NCBI GenBank assembly: GCA_964247055.1
Contig: OZ176054.1
Span: 11,594,001-11,658,000 of the forward strand
Source: Paragordius varius
Lineage: Eukaryota; Nematomorpha
Length of the DNA stretch: 64,000 nucleotides
Direction: 5' to 3'
In this document: positions 11,100-22,203 of the stretch, piece after piece
Numbering within the stretch: the stretch's first letter is position 1
Layout: every line of letters begins with the position of its first letter
Notes under the pieces: model-generated
What the model was told of the DNA's origin: nothing
What the model saw: the letters and a program-made list of their open reading frames with translations, nothing else
Databases searched by the model: none
Made by a program: the position numbers and the translations under genes

Positions 11100-14000
11100 A
11101 TATATATATAACTGAACTTTAGATTATCATGTTTTGTTGTTTATAATTCAAATAAATTTTAAAATTTTACGGCTTATGTTACGTTTTTTTTCATAATTTT
11201 TTATTTGATATATATTTTGTGATAGGTTACTCTGCCCTACAAAAACTGTACGTTACATCTGATTATAAATCTACGATTAAAAAAGCGCTATCAACTACAA
11301 TGGATAATATAAAGTTCCCTCCACCAATTTTTTTCGAAAAATGTTGCGTTCACCCCGATATTATCAAGACTCTGGTGTCTGATTTTACACATTCCTTGAC
11401 AACTTATGGATTTTGTGATTTAGAAGTAAGAATGAATATTTTAACAAAATTTTTCAGGCATATGAACCGTTTAGTTTGAATTCAAAAAAGTATCCTATGA
11501 GAAAACATATTACTAAATCATTCTAAATATTGTTGTTTTTTTCATTTTATTTGTAATTTTTTCCAAGAAACAAATAAATTTAGCTGTTTGTATGTCTATA
11601 CATATATGCAATATAATAAGTTTATATTAATCATAACCATTTTAGCGATAGGCCAAAAATACAATTTTTCCACATGTTTCAGTTTTAATGTGTATCCCCC
11701 CTATAAAATTCTAAACCAGAGAATTATAACTTTTTCTAAAATCTATAATATATCGTATAGAATTTGTTACCACCATACCTTGATGTGGAGCTTGATTGGC
11801 CCGCCATATTTCAAGAATACATTGTTTGTGGTGAAGGGTCAATCTTTAATTCTTCCAATGTTAATGCAAACATGGTAGATACCAAAAGGAAATTTATTTG
11901 GTTAGATGATTCTGACCTATTCTGGTCATCAACTAACATTAGCGGCATTTTAAACAGCGAAAAAAATGTTCCCTCACTTCTTAATACAGTATATAGATAG
12001 AAATTAAAAACTAAAAATATTTGTTAAGGCAATCATACCCTTTTAAACCTTGATTTTTTTAGTTTTGCCTTTCGTTTTTGGCTGCAAATAAGGAAAAGAA
12101 ATGTAAATTGGTAACCCAATCAATTAAACATTTTACAAGATTGTAATTTTATAATAGTTTATGTGAAAATTATCAAGTAAAGTTATAAAAAGTATGGTTA
12201 TCTTTGTAACAAAAAATATTTGTCTTTTAGTTTTTTTGCCTGCCTGATTTAAATTTTTACTGTAATTTTTTTCCAGAAAAATTTTGATTCATCATCTATC
12301 ATCATTGGCAAATTGAGTGAAAAGGGAGACATCTTTTTAACGGACCTTGATTCGGGTTTCATAATTTCTCAGCTATTGGTCCGTAAATATGGTCAACTCT
12401 TTGTGGGAACATTAAAGGAAAGAGCCCTTAAAGTTTAGTTTATTTGTAAAATTATCTTTTTCTTCAAATAGTTTAATTATAATTGTCAGTATTGGTTTTA
12501 TGTAAATTTAGTTTTTTAATATTATTTTTATTTTGTATATATTTTGGAGTAAAGTTTTGATTTAATGACAAAACCTATTTGAATAATGTATAAATATTTA
12601 TTTATCATGAAAATATGATTTTTAATCCTTGATTTTTTGAATATAATTAATTATATATTGAAATATACACATATCTACTTCTCTTTTGGAGTTTTAAAGT
12701 GTAAGTAATAAAATTTAGGTTAAAAATATGGTTTTGCTTATAAAAAAATATTATCTTTACTATACATTTTAAACGTTTAATAATTTTAGCAACTGTACTT
12801 GGTTATTTTGCACCTACCACATTGTTTACTAGAAAAAACTTTCGATATATTTAATTTGGTTAAATGTAATGAATTTTAATTTGTTTTTTAGCAACTCGAA
12901 ACGCAAGGTCAACAAAATAATAATCCTAAACTTTATTTTTCCCCGGAGAATAAAAAGGTTGAAAATGCCTCCTTCGATTATCCCGATGACAATAAAGCCA
13001 AAAGACGTGAAGAACGTCGAAGGCCTCAACAAAAGAGATCTCAACACATAAATGAGGGTAATTTTATTTAAAAACATTCAAAAATAATTTAATTTGAAAA
13101 AAAAAGTTCATTGTAACTTATTTTTAGTTTTTACTAAAAAAGGATACTTTACTGAAAATTAAAATTTACTGGACAAAACATAAAATAAAGAATGAATATT
13201 TTTATGAAGAAACCGTATTTTAAGATTTACTAACCTATGGTTTTGGGTTGCTAAAGACAAGAGGTGCAAGTATAAAACACTTTATTTTATATTTACAATC
13301 GTAAAGATTATATAGAAAAAAATAATTTCTATTAAAAAACAATTTTAATCTTTTACTGTTTATATCCTTAATATATTCATTTTTTTACTATAAAAGTTAT
13401 TCTTTTAGCTTTTTAATTTTTTAACGAAGGATAAGATAAACAACCCTATTAAAAGGAAAATAATTTATTAATCTCTCATTGTTTTCCTAAAAAGGAAATA
13501 ACGCTAATATAAATATATCTTTGACATGCATTCATTTTTTAAAAAAAGAAATGTCTGAAAAATAAAATAGCTAAATTTTTATACCTTTTTGTCTTTTTTT
13601 TATCTTAGAAACGGATGAGAACCAATCAATTAATGTTGCAAATCAAAGCTGTAATAGTCAAAGGACTGTGGGTGGTGGAGGGGGTCGAGGTGCCCGTGAA
13701 ATCCGCACTAAAGCTGTTAAACAACACAACTTCTCAGGGCAGAATCAAAAGTCACGTGCACACGAAAAAAACCTATTGGCCAATCAAAAGGCAGAGCATC
13801 AGGAAAAAGAAAAAAGCTTAGTTAAGAGTGCTCATGATTATGAGGAAAGAGGTAATTTTCTTTGAGCGTTTTTTTGTGGTTTTTTATTTTCATTTAGTGG
13901 TTTTAAGATTTTTAGGGTTTTGCAAGTATTTTTTTGTAAAATTTTGGTCTTTTATTCAATTCGCTTGAGTTTTGGATAATGAAACAAATTAAGAAAAGCG

Positions 14001-17000
14001 CTTGTCATTATAATGAAAGATGTGATTTTTTGAAGGTGTTTATTAATGTTTTGAAGGAGTTCGATTTACATATTTTTAGTTATAATTATGGCTATTTAAT
14101 ATAAATTCCCTTTAAATTATTTTTGTGGGGTTAAATGTTTTTTATTATTAATAGTATTGCAGTTTTTGAAATATTCGATACTAATTATTATACATATGGT
14201 ATATTTACAATGTTTTTATTTTAATTCATATATAATATATATGTATATAAAATATATGTTTTTAATTTTAGAGCAGAACCGTATTTTGGTAATTACAATT
14301 GTTGAAGGAAAAATAATTTTAGATTTTATTATACAAAAATTTATTCTGTCCTATTAGATAATTAAATACAAAATGTAAATCCAAATTGTTAACTATAATT
14401 AGCCTCTTAATTTTACGCTTTCCTATTGTGTAAGTTAACCTTTATATATACTCCTTTTAAGGGGCTAAAAATATGAGGTATTTCATATAAATTTTTTATT
14501 TTATTATCTATTATTAACGAATACTTGGCATCTTAAATAAAAAACACTTTGTGAATCGTATAATTATTTTTACATAAAAATTTTTATAGTAAAAGCTTTG
14601 GAAAAAAACAGCATAGTTCCGCTTGATGAAATGCGAACACAATTGGAAAATTTTGCCTCCCACCTAACCATGTCTGAAATTGGGGAAGATTTTAGCGCTA
14701 TTTTTACCGATGAGAATCGTCGAGAACAATTTGAAATACTTGTTTGTTATCTATTACTTGAGTAATTTTTTAGTTTTACAGTAAATAAATTTATAGACAA
14801 AATGGAAAGGTTAAATGACAAATTTCTATTTTTAGTCAGAAAAGATAGCCCATACTTTATTAAACGTTGATTTTTTCCATATAACTTTGCGATTATGTGC
14901 AAAATAAGAAATAGATGTGTAAATTGTTACTACGCATTACATTATATATATTATAATTGTAAACATAATGGGAAAACATAAGGTTTTAAAACTATGGGCT
15001 ATCTTTAAATTTTACGGTTTCGTCCATTTAATAATATGTTGTTTAAATTGGATATGTTAAAATATTTGTTATTTGTAATTTTGTTATTTAACCCTTTTTT
15101 TGTTTAATTATCTAACGTATTTACTGCGTTATTAATAGTAAAACATTTACCCAAGAACTTATCATTTTTGCCAGTTAATTCACGTAATTTATCGAGGTTT
15201 TGGGTGCGCATAAAGAATTATCTTTTGCTTTTGTTTACCATAAATTTTACTTTATTTTTAGACCACTGCAATCGGAATACGAAAAAGAATTAAACCAATG
15301 TCGAGTAGAGTTTGCTAATATTGGTCGAAGTAGCCAACGGGATACGTGCGATAAAACAGCTGAGATTTGTAATTTGGAGTTTCAAAAACTACAAACTTTT
15401 CACAAAAATTTACAATCCTATCATACCCTACTAAATGGTTTATCATTTTTTTAAATTTATATCATTATATATTATATAAATATATATGAATTTCTTTTTA
15501 TGCGAACTGATACTTTTTTAACCACTTTTTTTTAAAAACAGTTAATAGTTTTACAAAAATAAAAGCTTAAAAATTTAAGGAGTAATTTTTTTTGGTACAG
15601 AAAACAATATTTTTTGAATCCTGATTTTAATATTCTACATCATTTTGAGATTGTAAAATAAATAAAGGTGTAGATTGTAACATGATTAATTATATATTTT
15701 ATATTGTTATCATTTAGATCAGGGGGTGTTTAACATAATATACCACGGGCTGCTTTGATACTTTTTGGTTTTTTTATTTATTTAGCCTAATTTTGTATGA
15801 TATATATGTTTTTAAAATATTTGAATGAAATCATTTTTTTACCATTTTTTATAGCATTTTTTACCGAATAAAGCGTGTTAGGCATCCCTGATTTAAATTA
15901 TATAAATAAAATTGGGGACAAACAATATATGGGTTTCTTTATTTAAAAAAAGTTGAATTATATCTTGTTTCAATAATATTTTAATTTTAATACTAATATA
16001 GATAAACTATATACCGACCTTGAGAAATATTTAGTAAAATCGGACGTTATCGAACTCTATTGCCATTTAGTCGAATATATGGCTAATTTTCAATCTCAAA
16101 ATATTTCAGAAGAAAATAGCGAACAACACCGTGAACAATTACTTAAATTGGCACAAACTACAGAAGTAAGCACTAATGTACAAAATAATAAAATATAGTT
16201 TTTTAATTATTATTTTTTTTCTATATATAAATATTTTGTATTTTTAAATTTTTTCGGATACTTGAGATGTTAATAAACAGTTTATTTGTCGTAAATGGTA
16301 TGAGACTACTTATTTTCATTACTTTTAAAAATCGTTTATGTAAATATTAAAACACGATAATAAAAAAATTATATGCTATTTGGAATTAACTCTAAATTTA
16401 AAAATTTGCTATGCAATTTAATCTTTTATTTTATTTGAAAATAATTGGTTTTTATTTATAAAATAATTGAATTTAATTGTTTATTAACCCATTTTTAGGG
16501 AAGAAAGAAAATGGTAGCAGAATTTCCTGAATCATCCCGTAATGTATTTGCTACACTCAGCAAACTAATATCTCAAAATGTAATTTTTTTAAATTTTATA
16601 CTTTGAACAAGCGTTTTGATTTAAAAATTAGTATTTTTTCATTATTAAAATCCTGGTAACAATGGGTTTTTTTGTTTAAAATTAATTTTTTTAACTAAAT
16701 TTTTATATTAATTATTGATATATTTTTCTTCAATGTTTAGAACGTGTCAGGCTTTTGTGAAGAGCTCTTGCTTCTTTCTCAATCCAATAGTCTTCATATG
16801 GTTTTAAAAAGGGTCGATAAAAAGATGGAAAGGTAAAATATATTAAAAAATTTTAAATTTTAATTTAATTATAATAGTTTTTAACAAAATCCATATAAAT
16901 TAGTTTTATTTAATAAAAATTAAAACGTTAAGACAAAAAATAAAAAGCAATTGAGTGTTTAAGGATAAAGGATTAATTAAAAGTGTTCAAAGACCCTTTT

Positions 17001-17011
17001 TTATTTAATGG

Positions 17012-17043
<32 letters not shown>

Positions 17044-19163
17044 ATATATAGCCCTGATATTTTATACCCTTTTACAAGGAATATAGCTGTAATAATTTTA
17101 AATATCACTAATTACATTATAAAAATTCAAGGTTTTATAAATATGCTATTCTATACAAAATAATATTTATCTTTTATTTTTATATTTCATTATTTATTTT
17201 TATTGTATATATTTTTTAGACAAATTAATCAAGAATACCGACATCAATTAATTGCGCGTTTAGATGCGTTGCTTAATCGTTTAAACTCCGAAACTAAATC
17301 TGAAAGTAGCGATGAAAACAAAAAAACATCCATACAAAACAACAATGTTTCAATAAATGAAATAATTTTATCGGCATTTCATCACTTGGTTCTTTTACTA
17401 TTTAGCCAAGCATTTAGCACTACTAATAATACCAACATTTTAAACCTTAAAGCTTCGGGTAAGTTTGTACCCCAGTTAATATCAGCTCTGTGTTCTTCCT
17501 TGATTCAAGATACGGTAAAAATAAATTAAATTATATAAAAGTCTACTATTTTTTGAATAAAGAAACATATGTAATTAAATCTTGATTTTTTATGTTTTAT
17601 TGCACGAAAAGAGTAATGCATTAAAATAATTTAAAATTATAAAGACAGAACCTAAAAAAGTTACAAAAAGAAACCTATTTTTTGAACCATATTTTTCTTT
17701 TTTTATATCTATAACCTAGTTTTGAGTTGCAGTGAAATAAGGAATATAGATTTAAATTTGCAACACATTCAATGGTTATATTTCAATTCATAGTTATATA
17801 AGTTTTAAAAATAATAATAATAAATACGGTTTTATGCAAAAAATATATATGTTTTATGATATATATATACGTATATATAATATACCATTTTCAGTTCACA
17901 CCCTCGAACAATTCAAATTCACCCTCAATTATTTTCGCTAATATACCTCTTTATTAATATGAAATATATTTTATTTTTTAAAAATATATTAATATAAGTA
18001 ATTTTTAATCTTAACATATATTATATTTGAGGGTGAATTAATTGTTCGAGGGTAAATTTGAATTGTTTAAGGGGGAATTTGAATTGGTCAAAGGTGAAAT
18101 TGAATCCTTAGTGGTATATTTAATGTAACTTTTCCTCTAAGAACGTAACCGAAGTTGATGGCACAAAGGATAGGGATAAGAAAAAACGACAATCCAAAAA
18201 AGGAGCAAAGAATGATGAATTCTTTGAAAACGGCGAATCTAAAACAGCTGAGACAAAAAAATCTAATAATACTGCCACAAGTTTAACAGCTCAGAATTTG
18301 GAAATGTTGAAAGAATGTCAAAGTAATTAATTTACCAACTATCGAAATATTAAATTTTTGATTATTTAAAGATTAATTATCAAAAAAACCTATCATATTT
18401 TCTTTCGTTTAACTTTTATAAAGCTGAAATTTTTATTAGTTTTTTTTAATGGTTGATTATTTCACACTATAGTACAAGTTACAGTAGTGTATGGAAAAGA
18501 GACAACAAAATGTTGAAAAAACAATTATTTTCTTCCTTTTTTCCATATACTACTGTGTTGCAAATTGCTATACTATAGTGTGAAATAACCATTAAAATGC
18601 CTACTGTAACTTAAACACGGAATATTTATTTATTTTTATCATTTATTTAAATTTATTTAAAATGAAATCTAAAATTATATGGGAAACGTACAATTAATAT
18701 GCTTAAAAGGGTACAATACTTTATAATCCCTAACTTTTCATATATAAATTATTTAATTACCATTGTAAAATATATAATTGATTGTGTTACCAATTTACAT
18801 CTCTATTTCATACTTTGCAATTTTAAACAATGACTTATATACAAAAAATACGATTTATAAAAAATGGTTTGTCTTTTAGAAAAAAAAATTTCTTTAAGTG
18901 TTTACGTTTTGCCCAAAAATTATTGGGTAGAATTATATATATTTTTATGCATATTTATAGCTGAAATTTTAGAGATGGTACGTAGAATAGGGGGAGATAA
19001 TCAAAAACCTAATTCAATCATATCATCAGATCATGGGGATGATATAACTTCAGAAAATATTAATGCTGGCAATAATAGCATTTCGTCGGGTCTTCATAAC
19101 GTTGAAGAGGTGCAAAATATTGTGCAAAAACTTTTTGAGCTCAAAAAACTTATTTCTATATAG
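9084..19163 (+). CDS. UFL1: UFL1, E3 UFM1-protein ligase 1 (18 exons, complete)
   Basis: UFL1 transfers UFM1 from UFC1 to targets at the ER membrane and ribosome, working with DDRGK1 and CDK5RAP3. Exons: 9084-9157, 9180-9452, 9478-9592, 10136-10325, 10679-10858, 11226-11425, 11761-11988, 12277-12432, 12892-13057, 13609-13851, 14590-14761, 15262-15437, 16002-16165, 16499-16579, 16741-16832, 17220-17514, 18142-18322, 18961-19163. Summed phases close to 1062 residues with one stop (TAG). Family matches: NNCIEIIDKL, DGKEYLTP, GGRINIVDL and LGQLI in exon 2; ARRFDLPG in exon 3; NLLPPYLDVELDWPA in exon 7; the Gly-rich GGGGGRGARE in exon 10; LHMVLKRVDKKMER in exons 15-16; FVPQLISALCSS in exon 16. The protein is longer than human UFL1 (794 aa), mainly from linkers in exons 7-10 and 16-18. 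Introns 1 and 2 are only 22 and 25 nt; the rest are about 160-690 nt. AATAAA follows at 19189. The last two exons are least certain. Confidence 0.92.
9158..9179 (+). other. 22-nt micro-intron (UFL1 intron 1)
   Basis: It runs GTTTTT...TTATAG. Read as coding it would give an in-frame TAA and shift the frame. Removing it joins ...VTNVN-N-LSENNC and aligns residue for residue with the N-terminus of human UFL1 (...EATQRLSERNC). It is a phase 2 intron. Confidence 0.85.
9453..9477 (+). other. 25-nt micro-intron (UFL1 intron 2)
   Basis: It runs GTGATT...AATATAG. Removing it joins LGQLIT-K-QYEQSI without length change relative to human LGQLIDENYLD. Without splicing there is an immediate in-frame TGA. 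It is a phase 2 intron. Confidence 0.85.
11050..11111. repeat. (CA)n/(TA)n microsatellite in UFL1 intron 5
   Basis: A short CA run passes into an interrupted TA run. Confidence 0.9.
15720..15890. mobile_element. hAT-type MITE, 171 bp, in UFL1 intron 12
   Basis: It begins CAGGGGGTGTTTAACAT and ends GTGTTAGGCATCCCTG, which are inverted repeats fitting the hAT terminal rule YARNG. The flanks atttagat and atttaaat (15712-15719 and 15891-15898) match at 7 of 8 positions, as expected for an 8-bp target duplication. Confidence 0.75.
17881..18119. mobile_element. Family F hairpin MITE, copy F1, in UFL1 intron 16
   Basis: The left side is TATACCATTT then short repeats of (aacaattcaaattcaccct). The right side has the inverse, gggtgaattaattgttcgag repeated, and ends ggtata. 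Sister copies lie at 34131, 37919, 45082 and 58214. Confidence 0.75.
18447..18606. mobile_element. Family D MITE (Tc1/mariner-like), copy D1, in UFL1 intron 17
   Basis: A near-perfect hairpin: taatggttgattatttcacac (18447 on) against gtgtgaaataaccatta (18578 on), with internal acagtagtgtatggaaaa against tttccatatactactgtgtt. The right end is CTACTG followed by TA. Confidence 0.75.
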
Positions 19164-19188
19164 ATATATAAATTTTTGTTATCAAAAT

Positions 19189-19194
19189 AATAAA
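19189..19194 (+). promoter_or_regulatory. Poly(A) signal AATAAA of UFL1
   Basis: It lies 26 bases after the TAG stop at 19161-19163. Confidence 0.5.
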
Positions 19195-20078
19195 TTAAGT
19201 TTATTATATCTTGCGTATGTGTGATGTTGGCAATTATAAACTAGTTTTTTTGTATATAAAAAATGTATTAGGAAGTTATTTATTTGAATGAGAGCGTGTT
19301 AAAAAATAGATTAAATCTGGACTCTATTCCAAAAAGTATATATTTTTTATATAGGTATGGTTTTTTTAATTTGTTAATTTAGCATACTTCCGAATATTAT
19401 ATCACCGGTTTCCTCTTATAATTATTTCTTGATGTGGATTTGAGGCAATAGAAGTAATATCATTGTAAAAAATTTGGTCCTTGATAATAAAATTATCACT
19501 GGTATAGTGAAAGAATATATAATCACATAATATAATTAAACCTAAAAAATTAAAGCTGACGGGTCAATGACAACAGTTAAAAATTATAGGTCAAGATGAA
19601 AAAACATAAAAACAATTTTTTTTCAAAAAACCTCTGTACTTTTTTGCTTAATTTTTTTATTATAACTTATTGTATTATATTGCAAAATATGGAATTGAAA
19701 TGTTTATTGGTAACACAATCAGTTATTTATTTACGATTGTAATTCAATAATTATTGTGGAAGTTTCATAAAGTATGTTTGTCTTATGAAAAAAAAATGCC
19801 TTATGTTTTTATGTTATTTTATGTAATTTCAATTTTTACTGCAGTAATAAGTTAGCATGTAAATCAATCATCAAAAAACTTGAGATGACAAAGCAATTAT
19901 TATAAAAATCTTTAAAATGGGAACACTATTAACGAGCTTAACATTTTCCTATGAGCTACATCTAAACCGTGAAGAAATGGTTTGGAAATCGGAAAACTAT
20001 TTGATCAAAAGTATCAAATGATGTTTAAATTAATATCATACCAGTACCAACGTTATAGAATTAACAAGACTCATACTC
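19195..20078. other. Intergenic, no gene recognised
   Basis: A+T-rich spacer between UFL1 and the retroelement pile. I see no open frame or clear repeat end. Confidence 0.6.
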
Positions 20079-20095
20079 ATTGGTATAAGAAGACT

Positions 20096-20740
20096 AATTT
20101 CCGCCTTTTCGTACCACCATTGCCATTTCTACCACCATCTCCAACGTAACCGGTTTCCCATCAAACATTGCATCTGGAAATTTTGTGAACAGATCTGTTT
20201 CCAATCTTTTGAGTTGTAACCCTCCAACAAACCCATCTCTAATTCTTAGCATTGCATCTTGCCCAAAGTTTCACCGGGCCGCACATTTTTTTACCCGAAT
20301 CAAATAATCCATTACTGATTCCGTGGCTTCCCTTCGGAGTTGCGTAAACTGGAACCTGGCTGCAAACACATTGTATGTCGGAGCAAATATTTTTATCCAG
20401 CTGCTACCAAAGCATCCCACCCCACTTCCTCTAACAGTACGGGATAAAAGAATTTCTCCAACTTTGGAATATGGGATAGACCGATGTAGGCCAATAACAG
20501 GTTTATGTTTGTTTCGTCATCTCCTTGAATTAATTTCACTTTAAACACTTTATTTATATAATCCATATAATCATCAAAGCTAGTTGCGGGATCATATGCT
20601 TCCAGACTTAATTTCTCCATGCGCGAATCTAATGAGATAAAAAATCGACCGCGCCAAATGTGGTAAATCGAGAAACCGTAAAACAATAATATTTATTGAG
20701 ATAAAATACATATCGATTATATAAATAGAATGTTAAAAGT
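20096..20740 (-). mobile_element. Ty3/gypsy fossil: gag fragment and LTR end, minus strand
   Basis: On the minus strand this reads as a gag-like region (about 20393-20686 is its clearest stretch). It is preceded by a TTTGGCGC primer-binding-type sequence (about 20650) directly after an LTR end that begins TGTGGTAAATC on the plus strand (20659). It is broken, and only the 5' end of an element is recognisable. The adjacent plus-strand segment is its inverted near-copy. Confidence 0.7.
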
Positions 20741-20775
20741 GAAATTAATTCAAAGAAAGACAAAACAAAAAAAAC

Positions 20776-21390
20776 TTGTTATTGGTCTACATCGGTCTAT
20801 CCCATATTCCAAAGTTGAAGAAATTCTTCTATCCCGTACTGTTAGAGGAAGTGGGCTGGGATGCTTTGGTAGTAGCTGGAAAAAATATTTGCTCTGACAC
20901 ACAATGTGTTTGCAGCCAGGTTCCAGTTTACGCAACTCCGGAGGGAAGCCAGAATCAGTGATGGATTAATTGATTCGGTTAAAGGAATGTGCTGCCCGGT
21001 GCAACTTTGGGCAAGATGCAATGCTAAGAATTAGAGATGGGTTTTTGGAGGGTTACAACTCAAAAGATTGGAAATAGATCTGATCACAAAATTTCCAGAT
21101 GCAATGTTTGATGGGAAACCGGTTACGTTGGAGATGGTGGCAGAAATGGCAATGGTGTACGAAATGGCGGACAGTTGTTTGATTGATCAGGGTCCCGACA
21201 GGCAGGTGATGATGATTAGAAAAAAGTGTGGAAAATGTGGGTGCGTGCATGCGATCAACCGGTGTCCCGCTTCAAACAAAGAGTGTTACCGATGCAAAGG
21301 ACAAGGTCATTTTGGCAGATGTTGCCGGCGAGTTAATATAGTGAATGGTAACAATAATCATATGAAGCCCGAACGCAAGCAAGTCTGAAT
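20776..21390 (+). mobile_element. Ty3/gypsy fossil: inverted second gag fragment with zinc knuckle
   Basis: This is close to the reverse complement of 20100-20530 and continues further. At 21220-21330 it encodes paired Cys/His knuckles of nucleocapsid type (CGKCG, CYRCKGQGHFGRCC). It is a broken fragment, not a gene. High identity between the two arms suggests a fairly recent inverted duplication. Confidence 0.75.
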
Positions 21391-21523
21391 AGCCATTGGG
21401 TGAGGATGTTGTACGATACCGGAGCTCAAATATCATTGATTGGGAAAAGCACGTGGATGATAGGGGGCACGAGTGACATGTTTGATGTTTGCTCGTTGCA
21501 AGGTATCTTTAAAATCCAAATGT

Positions 21524-22200
21524 GGTAAATCGAGAAACCGTAAAACAATAATATTTATTGAGATAAATACAAAACTAAGTTTGCGATGTTTATATACATT
21601 TTGTGAATATAATATTTACATGTTAAACCAAGGTAAAATAACCTGTGCAGGTTAAATACAAAATTGATACAATAGTTTAATTCAAATATAAAAGGTCATT
21701 AAAAATGTTTCCAAATCTAATATATAAATTTCGCCAATCTTAGCTAAAAAGATATATTCAAATCTATCATATCATTTTATCCGAATCCGAGCCGATCTGG
21801 ACCTTTTCTTTCCCTAAGAGGATATCTCCTTTCAGGTTCTTTCTCAGTTGTCTTTTCTGTTCTTATTTGAACCTGGGTGTCTTTCTCGTTTTCTTTTTCT
21901 TTTCTTTGTTCCTCCCCCACCTCATGATTATTGGTTGTAATAGCTTCATCTGTTTGGTTTATCGTTAAATTATCATCCTCCTCTCCGCCGTTCTCGACAC
22001 CGGTCGGCCGTACGCATGCTTGCGAAGTGTTCGATTTCCATCTTTAACCGTGTACGAGAGTAGCCCTGTTCTCTCCAAAATTGAACCTTTTCTCCACCCT
22101 GAATTGATTTCATTCTTTATGTACACTTCTTCTTCCGGTTTAAAAACTTGATTGGGTATGATGTCGTCCTCTAATTGTTGTAAGGGTGTTTCCCTAACCC
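21524..22200 (-). mobile_element. Ty3/gypsy fossil: 3' end with integrase C-terminus and LTR, minus strand
   Basis: On the minus strand about 22190-21960 resembles the integrase C-terminal region of the downstream plus-strand element (same pattern as FVPREKVFIMNEI and LSYMV at 25600-25730). It is followed by an LTR-like tract whose plus-strand edge starts TGTGGTAAATC at 21524, the same edge as at 20659. It is a broken fragment. Confidence 0.65.
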
Positions 22201-22203
22201 AAG

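Noticed and set aside
11458-11523. A small exon after an AG at 11457, which would make a 32-nt intron in UFL1
   Set aside because: Its phases do not fit exon 11761. Joining 11425 directly to 11761 gives a gap-free alignment (GFCDLE-NLLPPYL against human GTWVDIAPLLPT).
11764-12438. Exons 7-8 of UFL1 as a separate nested gene
   Set aside because: They first looked unlike UFL1, but NLLPPYLDVELDWPA and FLTDLDSGFIISQLL align with the human central region, and the phases match on both sides.
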